NCBI GenBank assembly: GCA_965230375.1
Contig: CBDDKU010000012.1
Coordinates: 282,872-346,871, forward strand
Source: CBDDKU01 sp965230375
Lineage (GTDB): Bacteria > Bacteroidota > Bacteroidia > Flavobacteriales_D > Cryomorphaceae
DNA length: 64,000 bases
Direction: 5' to 3'
Shown: positions 43,514 to 50,647 of the stretch, piece after piece
Numbering within the stretch: the first letter of the stretch is position 1
How the letters are laid out: the number at the start of each line of letters is the position of its first letter
Program-made: the position numbers and the translations under genes
Notes under the pieces: generated by a model
The model's database searches: none
What the model was told of the DNA's origin: nothing
The model's input: only the letters and a program-made list of their open reading frames with translations

Positions 43514-44734
43514 TTAACCGAGTTTCTTGTGAATGGCGTTTTCAATTTCTTCGTGAAGCTCTTCATGCACCAAAAGCTCCAAAACGTCAGCTGCAAAAGC
43601 ACCTACGAGCATTTTCTGAGCTGTTGACTTAGAAATCCCTCTGGCCATCAAGTAAAACATCGCTTCGTCATCGAATTGGCCCGTGGTAGAGCCGTGGCTA
43701 CACTTCACGTCATCGGCGTAGATTTCTAGCTCCGGCTTTGAGTTCATGGTAGCATTGTCGCTTATCAAGATGTTACCATTGCTTTGGAAGGCATTGGTTT
43801 TTTGAGCGTCTTGACGAACAAATACTTTTCCATTAAACACACCTGTCGATTGGTCCAGCATCACTCCCCGGTAGAGCTCATTGGAGTTGCAATGTGCTAC
43901 CTGGTGATCGATGATCGTATGGTTATCTATTAACTCCTTTTGTGCCGGAATGTAGAATCCATTTAAGTTTGCTTCAGCGTTCTCGCCAACGATAGTGACT
44001 TGGGTATTGTTTCGAGTCCAGTTCCCACTAAGGGTAAAAGTATTCTGAACGTATCGGGCTCCCTTCTCCACACTGACTTCGATCTCGTGATGGTGATTTG
44101 AAGCACCAGTTCCGGTTTGGAGAATATCCATTCCGCAGTATGCGTTTTCACCGAGTCGAATCTGGGTGCACACATTTCCAAAAGTGGCGTGATCGCCTAT
44201 GTGGATGTGACGCTCAATCCATTTCACAGATGAATTTGCTCCAATTTTTACCCGATTGAAAGGGTTGGCTACGCTGTCTTTACCATGGTAGATGAAGACA
44301 AAGTTGATCGCTTCATCCAATACCGTATCCTTTTCGATATCAATATCGAGGCAGGTCTGTGGCAGTGCTTCGTTCAATATTCTGAAAGGATTGAACGGTT
44401 TTTCTGCCGCAAAATTCTCTACGGCTGATTCTTCATTCGAAACGCTGATACCTTTCGGAAGCTCAATAGAATGGTCGGCGTCGAACTTTCCATTGATGAA
44501 AACGACAGAATTATTAATTCCGTCAATTACTTTCTCCACCTGATCAGAACTGATTTCAGCATCTTGAAACGACCAGGAATTCTTCGCGATCTGGTTGGTG
44601 CGTGTGTATTTCCAGTACTCATCTTTTCGAGTGGGAAATCGCAATTCACCCAGATTTTCTGATTCCGGTTTAGCCGCGTATGATGCTATCAGCGAATCAG
44701 TCCAAGGTGTTTTGTTGTCCTTTTGATTCATCAT
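43514..44734 (-). CDS. sufD: SufD Fe-S scaffold subunit
   Basis: This 406-residue protein has the SufB/SufD beta-helix core (for example HGKDSVANPFNRVKIGANS and QNTFTLSGNWTRNN) and the C-terminal helical SufBD signature (DDVKCSHGSTTGQFDDEAMF). It partners SufB and SufC as the cluster scaffold. The gene lies 3 bases after sufC. Two adjacent ATGs are possible. Firm assignment by similarity and position. Confidence 0.95.
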   Translation of the reverse strand: MMNQKDNKTPWTDSLIASYAAKPESENLGELRFPTRKDEYWKYTRTNQIAKNSWSFQDAEISSDQVEKVIDGINNSVVFINGKFDADHSIELPKGISVSNEESAVENFAAEKPFNPFRILNEALPQTCLDIDIEKDTVLDEAINFVFIYHGKDSVANPFNRVKIGANSSVKWIERHIHIGDHATFGNVCTQIRLGENAYCGMDILQTGTGASNHHHEIEVSVEKGARYVQNTFTLSGNWTRNNTQVTIVGENAEANLNGFYIPAQKELIDNHTIIDHQVAHCNSNELYRGVMLDQSTGVFNGKVFVRQDAQKTNAFQSNGNILISDNATMNSKPELEIYADDVKCSHGSTTGQFDDEAMFYLMARGISKSTAQKMLVGAFAADVLELLVHEELHEEIENAIHKKLG

Positions 44735-44737
44735 AGA

Positions 44738-45496
44738 CTAGGCCAATTGATCTTCTTCTTTCTTAATCCAGTCGTACCCCTTCTCTTCTAGTTCGAGAGC
44801 GAGTTCCTTTCCACCTGTACGCACGATTTTTCCGTTGTATAGAACGTGAACAAAGTCTGGAACGATGTAGTCTAGAAGTCGCTGGTAGTGCGTAACCACG
44901 ACGAATGATCGCTCAGGTGAACGCAACTGGTTTACGCCGTTTGCCACAATTCGAAGTGCATCGATGTCTAGTCCACTATCGGTTTCGTCAAGGATACCGA
45001 GCTTAGGCTCAAGCATCGCCATCTGAAAGATTTCGTTTCGCTTCTTCTCTCCACCTGAAAAACCTTCGTTTACCGATCGGTTGGCAAGCTTGTTGTCGAG
45101 CTCTACAAGCGCCGCTTTTTCCTTTACCATCGCCAAAAACTCCTTGGCTGAAATCGGTTCTTGCCCAAGCGCTTCGCGCTTTTCGTTGATCGCAGTCTTC
45201 AGGAAATTGATGTTGCTAACACCTGGAATCTCGATCGGGTATTGGAATGCGAGAAACAAGCCGGCATGAGAGCGCTCATCTGGCCCCATTTCCAATAGAT
45301 CTTCTCCTTCAAAATCGACGTTTCCATTGGTCACGTCGAAAGCTTCATTTCCAGCCAAAACAGATGCCAGGGTACTTTTCCCCGATCCGTTTGGTCCCAT
45401 GATGGCGTGCACTTCACCTGGCTTTATTTCCAGGTTGAGTCCGTTGAGAATTGATTTGCCTTCTACTTCGGCATGCAAGTCTTTTATGCTGAGCAT
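44738..45496 (-). CDS. sufC: SufC ATPase
   Basis: This 252-residue ABC-type ATPase has Walker A GPNGSGKSTLA (35-45), the signature FSGGEKKRNEI and Walker B LGILDETDSGLD. It powers the SufBCD complex. The Walker B text, with DETDSGLDIDAL, is the SufC-specific form. It lies 17 bases after sufB. Confidence 0.97.
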   Translation of the reverse strand: MLSIKDLHAEVEGKSILNGLNLEIKPGEVHAIMGPNGSGKSTLASVLAGNEAFDVTNGNVDFEGEDLLEMGPDERSHAGLFLAFQYPIEIPGVSNINFLKTAINEKREALGQEPISAKEFLAMVKEKAALVELDNKLANRSVNEGFSGGEKKRNEIFQMAMLEPKLGILDETDSGLDIDALRIVANGVNQLRSPERSFVVVTHYQRLLDYIVPDFVHVLYNGKIVRTGGKELALELEEKGYDWIKKEEDQLA

Positions 45497-45513
45497 TCTT
45501 TCTTCTTTAGTTC

Positions 45514-46959
45514 TTATCCAACACTTCCTTCCAATGAGATGGACAGGAGTTTTTGTGCTTCCACTGCAAACTCCATTGGAAGCTTATTGAGTACTTCTTT
45601 ACAATATCCGTTTACGATCAAGCTGATCGCTTTTTCTTCACTAATTCCGCGCTGGAGACAATAGAAAATCTGATCTTCTCCAATTTTAGAAGTGGTCGCT
45701 TCGTGTTCCACTTTTGCGGTACTGTTCTCCGTCTCGATGTAAGGGAACGTGTGAGCCCCACAACGATCGCCCATCAATAGGGAGTCGCATTGCGAGAAGT
45801 TTCGCGCATTGCGAGCATTCTTGTTGATTTTCACCAACCCGCGATACGAGTTGTTGCTTCTTCCCGCCGAAATACCTTTCGAAATAATGGTACTTTTTGT
45901 GTTGGCACCGATATGGATCATCTTCGTTCCGGTATCGGCTTGTTGGAAATTATTGGTCACAGCCACACTGTAAAACTCTCCAACTGAATTGTCACCCTTA
46001 AGCACGCATGATGGGTACTTCCAGGTAACAGCTGATCCTGTTTCTACTTGGGTCCATGATATTTTAGCATTTCGCTTGCAAAGCCCACGCTTAGTTACAA
46101 AATTGAAAATACCACCTTGGCCATTCTTGTCACCTGGGTACCAGTTTTGAACTGTTGAGTATTTTATTTCGGCATCATCTAGAGCGATAAGCTCTACCAC
46201 TGCCGCATGAAGTTGATTCTCATCACGCATTGGCGCGGTACAACCTTCAAGGTAGCTCACGTAGCTACCTTTGTCGGCCACAACCAATGTACGCTCAAAC
46301 TGTCCGGTCTGCGCTTCATTGATTCGGAAATAGGTGCTGAGCTCCATAGGGCATTTTACACCTTTCGGTATGTAGGCAAACGACCCGTCGGTGAATACTG
46401 CGGAGTTTAGAGCCGCATAAAAGTTATCGGTTTTCGGGACAATGGTACCCATGTACTTGCGAACAAGCTCTGGGTGGTTTTGAACGGCTTCGCTGAACGA
46501 GCAGAAGATAATTCCCAACTCAGCCAGCTTTTCTTTGAAAGTGGTAGCAACTGAAACGGAGTCCATAACCACATCCACGGCAACCCCTGTCAATCTCTTT
46601 TGCTCATCGATAGAGATTCCAAGCTTGTTGAACGTGTCCAACAATTCGGGATCTACTTCATCGAGACTATCCAACTTTTTCTTTGGCTTCGGCGCGGCGT
46701 AGTAGTGAATGTCCTGAAAGTCGGGCTTCTCATAATCGACATGAGCCCAATCGGGTTCTTCCATTTTTTTCCACTGCTCAAAGGCTTCCAATCGGAATTG
46801 TAGAAGCCATTCGGGCTCGTTTTTCTTAGCTGAAATAAGCCGAATGGTATCTTCATTCAGCCCTTTCTCAACCTTGTCAGAATCGATATTGGTGGTAAAA
46901 CCAAATTTATAGTCACTATCCGTGACTTCTCTTAAGATTTCTTCTTCGTTAGAGGCCAT
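45514..46959 (-). CDS. sufB: SufB Fe-S scaffold subunit
   Basis: This 481-residue protein has the SufB pattern (KFGFTTNIDSDKVEKGL at the N-terminus, FAYIPKGVKCPMELSTYFR, NFSQCDSLLMGDRCGAHTFP near 400). It is the main scaffold on which Fe-S clusters form, in complex with SufC and SufD. Length is standard (about 480). It lies 9 bases after the sufA-like gene. Long plus-strand open frames across it are shadows. Confidence 0.97.
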   Translation of the reverse strand: MASNEEEILREVTDSDYKFGFTTNIDSDKVEKGLNEDTIRLISAKKNEPEWLLQFRLEAFEQWKKMEEPDWAHVDYEKPDFQDIHYYAAPKPKKKLDSLDEVDPELLDTFNKLGISIDEQKRLTGVAVDVVMDSVSVATTFKEKLAELGIIFCSFSEAVQNHPELVRKYMGTIVPKTDNFYAALNSAVFTDGSFAYIPKGVKCPMELSTYFRINEAQTGQFERTLVVADKGSYVSYLEGCTAPMRDENQLHAAVVELIALDDAEIKYSTVQNWYPGDKNGQGGIFNFVTKRGLCKRNAKISWTQVETGSAVTWKYPSCVLKGDNSVGEFYSVAVTNNFQQADTGTKMIHIGANTKSTIISKGISAGRSNNSYRGLVKINKNARNARNFSQCDSLLMGDRCGAHTFPYIETENSTAKVEHEATTSKIGEDQIFYCLQRGISEEKAISLIVNGYCKEVLNKLPMEFAVEAQKLLSISLEGSVG

Positions 46960-46968
46960 GGAAATATT

Positions 46969-47295
46969 TTAAATAGAGAAACTTTCGCCACATCCACAGG
47001 TGCGGTTGGCGTTTGGATTAATAAAGGCAAAACCCTTTCCATTTAATCCGCTTGAAAAATCGAGCTCAGTGCCTATCAGATACAGGTAGCTCTTTTTGTC
47101 GACCACAATTTTAACCCCGTTGTCTTCGAAAACCTTGTCGTCTTCTTTCAACTCACTGTCAAAATCAAGGTCGTACATCAAGCCACTGCATCCTCCACCT
47201 TTCACTCCAACTCTGACGAAAGCATTCTCTTTAGCTCCTTCCTGAGACATGAGTCTGTTCACTTCGTCGCGAGCACTATCTCTTACTATGATCAT
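46969..47295 (-). CDS. sufA: HesB/IscA-type Fe-S protein (SufA)
   Basis: This 108-residue A-type carrier has the three conserved cysteines: Cys36 in GGGCSGLMY, and Cys100 and Cys102 in TCGCGESF at the C-terminus. It accepts or delivers Fe-S clusters. It is the first gene of the SUF operon, behind a clear promoter. It could equally be named iscA-like; the Suf position decides the name. Confidence 0.92.
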   Translation of the reverse strand: MIIVRDSARDEVNRLMSQEGAKENAFVRVGVKGGGCSGLMYDLDFDSELKEDDKVFEDNGVKIVVDKKSYLYLIGTELDFSSGLNGKGFAFINPNANRTCGCGESFSI

Positions 47296-47381
47296 AGTTT
47301 GATTCCTTATCCTGTATTTTAAGCATCTAGCGTAGCCTTTGAAAAAGCTATTTAGATTAATTTTAAATTACAATCTAAGTG

Positions 47382-47413
47382 CAAAAATACCTAAGAAAGG
47401 GGATTGTTACAAA
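47382..47413 (-). promoter_or_regulatory. SUF operon promoter (-33 TTTG, -7 TAnnTTTG)
   Basis: On the minus strand TTTG (47410-47413) and TATTTTTG (47382-47389) are separated by 20 bases, the spacing expected for the Bacteroidota housekeeping promoter. The sufA start lies about 87 bases downstream. This is the best complete promoter I see in the window. Confidence 0.65.
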
Positions 47414-47476
47414 CTAAGACGATTGCGTTTTTATATGGCCCAATAGGAAGGGGCTATGTAAGAGAATTCAAACGGT

Positions 47477-47484
47477 TATCTTTG
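47477..47484 (+). promoter_or_regulatory. -7 element of thiL
   Basis: TATCTTTG matches TAnnTTTG exactly, 17 bases before the chosen ATG at 47502. The TTG at 47496 is thus a less likely start. No clear -33. Confidence 0.5.
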
Positions 47485-47501
47485 CAGCTCAATTCTTGAC
47501 T

Positions 47502-48542
47502 ATGGACCGCACAGAACTTAGCTCTCTAGGGGAGTTTGGCTTGATCAAGCACCTTACAAAACACATCAGACTAAACCATAAATCGACGGTAGCTGGCGCA
47601 GGTGACGATGCTGCCGTAATCAGTGAAACAGGCGAAAAGAGTCTGGTGACCACTGATATGTTGATGGAGGGCATACACTTTGATTTGTCATATGTGCCAT
47701 TAAAGCACCTTGGGTACAAAGCAGCAGTTGTCAATTTTTCAGATATCTACGCCATGAATGGACGGCCAGAGCAAATGGTGGTTTCTCTCGGGCTAAGTAA
47801 TCGGTTTTCCCTGGAAGCAGTTGAAGAGCTTTACGCCGGTATCTTGCTTGCAGCCGAAGTATACGGTGTTGATGTAGTTGGTGGAGATACGGTTAGTTCT
47901 AAGGCTGGTTTGGCCATAAGCATCACTGTGATTGGTAAAGCTCCTGAAGAAAAAGTTGTTTACAGAAAAGGAGCTAAGAATAAAGACCTGGTTGTGGTAT
48001 CTGGAGATTTAGGAGCAGCCTATCTAGGACTACAGATTTTGGAAAGAGAGAAAGCCGTTTTTGAATCAACGCCAGGAGTACAGCCAGATTTAGAAGGGAA
48101 TGATTACATTCTCCAACGTCAGCTAAAGCCAGAAGCGAGAAAGGATATTGTGGAGCTCTTGAGTCAACTCGGAGTACAACCTACGGCAATGATGGATATT
48201 TCTGATGGCTTGGCATCTGATATCAAGCATATTTGCGACCAAAGTGGTTTGGGTGTTCATCTTTATGAAGACAAATTGCCTATTGACCCGACTGTGATTT
48301 CTACTGCCGAAGATTTTAAGTTGGATCCTACGATGTGTGCCTTGAACGGCGGCGAAGATTACGAGCTTCTTTTCACAATTGCTCAAAACGATTATGACAA
48401 GATCAAAGGAAGCCCACACTTGACTGTGATCGGGCACATGGAAGAAGGATCAGCTCCACTTCTGATAGCACGCGATGGCTCGGCACATGAAATCCAGGCA
48501 CAGGGATGGGATGCCTTCAAGGGCGAAGAAGAGGAATCTTAA
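47502..48542 (+). CDS. thiL: thiamine-monophosphate kinase
   Basis: This protein of about 346 residues begins MDRTELSSLGEFGLIKHLT and has the PurM/ThiL-fold motifs: GAGDDAAVI (phosphate/Mg loop), SLVTTDMLMEGIHFDL, VNFSDIYAMNG, and GGDTVSS. ThiL phosphorylates thiamine monophosphate to thiamine diphosphate. Length fits (about 320-350). It ends in a TTAA that also carries the stop of the convergent gene. High confidence on family. Confidence 0.95.
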   Translation: MDRTELSSLGEFGLIKHLTKHIRLNHKSTVAGAGDDAAVISETGEKSLVTTDMLMEGIHFDLSYVPLKHLGYKAAVVNFSDIYAMNGRPEQMVVSLGLSNRFSLEAVEELYAGILLAAEVYGVDVVGGDTVSSKAGLAISITVIGKAPEEKVVYRKGAKNKDLVVVSGDLGAAYLGLQILEREKAVFESTPGVQPDLEGNDYILQRQLKPEARKDIVELLSQLGVQPTAMMDISDGLASDIKHICDQSGLGVHLYEDKLPIDPTVISTAEDFKLDPTMCALNGGEDYELLFTIAQNDYDKIKGSPHLTVIGHMEEGSAPLLIARDGSAHEIQAQGWDAFKGEEEES

Positions 48543-50095
48543 AGGATATCTTTTTCCGGAACTTTATTGGCAAGTACATCTGAGAGCGGGGTTTGTGAAC
48601 TCTTAGCTTCACCCCATGCGATAAAGTCGAAATAGTCGAACACGGCCTTTTCGTATTGATCGCTTTCAAGAGCCCTTATTTCGGTAAGGAACTGATTCAG
48701 GGAATCGGAGTGATCTTTTTGGCCTTCTCGACTCACTTGTTTCATAAACTCCAAAAAGTGCGTTTCAAATCGAAAGTGTCTTTTTCGTGTCTCGAGGTAT
48801 CGGCCCAGACTTTTTAGTGAGTGGGGGATGATATCTATGTTACCGAGCTCAAAGTGGATCAACAGATGAAACATTTGAGAAAAGCAGTATTGATCTTCAG
48901 TTTTGTCAATGGCGATTGAATTGAGCAGTTCGTTGTTCCATTTCAAAGCGTTTTTGTAATCACCATTGATAAAATAAAGCGTAGAAAAGTATTGATAAAA
49001 AGAAGCGAGCCTGACATCACTCATTTTTGGTTTCCATTGCTCTAACCCATTTATTGTCTCCGAGACAAGGGGTATTCCGCGTGCTACATCACCTTTTATG
49101 CTACAGATAGCTAATTCCAGGCTATTGCTATTGATGAAAATTCGAAGCTCCAGATCTTCAGTTACTCGTTTCGAAAGTGGCTTCGGAAGATTTCGTGTTT
49201 TATTCAAATATGAATTTAGCTTATCAAAGTAATTGAGTTTCGCACATACGTAGATCAAATTGGTCAGAACCGAGATGTATAGAGACGGCTCATCCTTAAT
49301 CATATCGAGATTCTCCTCCATCAACTCGGCATTTGCTTTGAGAGACTTATAGCTGTTGGGGTAATCACCAGTAGAGAAATAATATGCACTTTGAGTGTGG
49401 TAGTTGAGGTAAGTCGATTCAAAGCTTTTCGGGCTATTATTGCTGAGCACGTCCAGCTCTTTTACCGCGGGAAGCATCTTACGCGCGAGTTCTTTATCTC
49501 TGACTTGACCTTTCGTGAATAAATTGTAGAAAATGTGACTCTTCTCGTACCAAAGCTTTGATTCAGTTTCAAGTTTTTGGAGCGCTTCCGCTTCGAGTTT
49601 CCGCAATTGATCAATCTCACTCTTTTTACCCTTCTCGTAGTGCCGAATTTCGGCTAGTCGCTTTTGTCGTCTAATAATTTGAATAAGTGCACCCCACTTT
49701 TCGTATTTCAACGCCATTTTTTTGGCTGTGTTCAAGATTCGCTCGCATTGCTGATACAGGGTTTTTTGAAAAAGTATTTCACCATAATGAATGTACCTGC
49801 CTATTTCAGCTTCGGCAGAATCTTGTGCGTAAAATGCATCAAGGCTCTTCAGAATTTGATGATAGAGTCTGTTTTTAGCTATTGAAAGGTGTTTTATAAA
49901 TGCGTCATTTTTGAAAACATTTATGATTTCATCCTCGTCATACTCATCCTGACTATCAATTTTATCAAAAAGCTTGAGGTAGTTCTTTTTGGATTTTGTG
50001 CTATGCCGCTCCGAAAAGAGTTTAAAGTATCGCTTTTCAACGCTACTCAGCGAACGGATAAGTTCATGAAGGTTTGAAGACGCTTTATTAGACAT
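48539..50095 (-). CDS. helical protein of unknown function, 518 residues
   Basis: I do not recognise a named domain. The protein lacks a signal peptide and membrane helices, is rich in Leu, Lys and Glu, and has regular amphipathic helices that look TPR-like (for example YKNALKWNNELLNSIAID). The N-terminus (SNLHELIRSLSSVEKRYFKLF followed by SKKNYLKLFDKI) resembles a family of Bacteroidota hypothetical proteins. It may be a scaffold or a regulator with a degenerate repeat fold. It is convergent with thiL, sharing the TTAA stop. No neighbour suggests a role. Confidence 0.8.
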   Translation of the reverse strand: MSNKASSNLHELIRSLSSVEKRYFKLFSERHSTKSKKNYLKLFDKIDSQDEYDEDEIINVFKNDAFIKHLSIAKNRLYHQILKSLDAFYAQDSAEAEIGRYIHYGEILFQKTLYQQCERILNTAKKMALKYEKWGALIQIIRRQKRLAEIRHYEKGKKSEIDQLRKLEAEALQKLETESKLWYEKSHIFYNLFTKGQVRDKELARKMLPAVKELDVLSNNSPKSFESTYLNYHTQSAYYFSTGDYPNSYKSLKANAELMEENLDMIKDEPSLYISVLTNLIYVCAKLNYFDKLNSYLNKTRNLPKPLSKRVTEDLELRIFINSNSLELAICSIKGDVARGIPLVSETINGLEQWKPKMSDVRLASFYQYFSTLYFINGDYKNALKWNNELLNSIAIDKTEDQYCFSQMFHLLIHFELGNIDIIPHSLKSLGRYLETRKRHFRFETHFLEFMKQVSREGQKDHSDSLNQFLTEIRALESDQYEKAVFDYFDFIAWGEAKSSQTPLSDVLANKVPEKDIL

Positions 50096-50262
50096 GTATA
50101 ATAATGTGCAGATTATTACTCAGTTTACCACTTTAGAAATTATCTCAACAAACTGGTTTCTTTTACTTCAAGGCTTACGCCTGATTGTCCTGCCTGTCTT
50201 TAAACATCCAAATGTGACATGTATAAATATAGGAAAGGCAATTGAAGAGTGGTAACCTGGAA

Positions 50263-50289
50263 TAAAAAAAGCCCCGCTATTGCGAGGCT
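50263..50289 (-). terminator. terminator after the small lipoprotein gene
   Basis: In the minus-strand RNA the stem AGCCUCGC/GCGGGGCU (50270-50277 with 50282-50289) pairs with one G-U wobble and is followed by seven U. In the plus-strand RNA the same position is a C-A mismatch, so the hairpin favours minus-strand transcripts. Confidence 0.75.
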
Positions 50290-50312
50290 CTTAGACATGT
50301 TAATTTCAAATC

Positions 50313-50594
50313 TTATTCTTTCTGGGGGCTTCTGTCTTCTTCTTCGTTATCTCCATCATCGTTGATGTCGACTTCTCCATCATCGTCTTCTCCAGTACCA
50401 GACCGAAGGATGATATCATGGCCAGCATCTAATTGATTTCCACCTTTTACACCGTGGTCGCCATCAATGCTGATAGCCTGTGGTGTTGTGGATTCACTTT
50501 CTGACGGTGCCTCCAGTTCATCTTTGGCACAAGAACTAACCGCGCCTATGAGTAAGATGATTCCGAATATGTATAATAGTCTTTTCAAGAACAC
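50313..50594 (-). CDS. small acidic lipoprotein
   Basis: The frame from a GTG at 50594 (or TTG at 50588) gives about 93 residues: a hydrophobic signal (IFGIILLIGAVSS) with lipid-attached Cys, followed by a highly acidic, disordered tail (for example EDDDGEVDINDDGDNEEED). An upstream ATG at 50636 would place 14 extra polar residues before the signal, so I prefer the shorter start. It lies 53 bases after the propeller kinase and before a terminator, so it probably closes the kinase operon. Family unknown; a Ca/metal-binding or cell-surface function is possible but not shown. Confidence 0.7.
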   Translation of the reverse strand: MFLKRLLYIFGIILLIGAVSSCAKDELEAPSESESTTPQAISIDGDHGVKGGNQLDAGHDIILRSGTGEDDDGEVDINDDGDNEEEDRSPQKE

Positions 50595-50647
50595 ATTATT
50601 TCTCGTAAATATACAACTCAATGTTGAAAAATCCAATTACCCTAATG

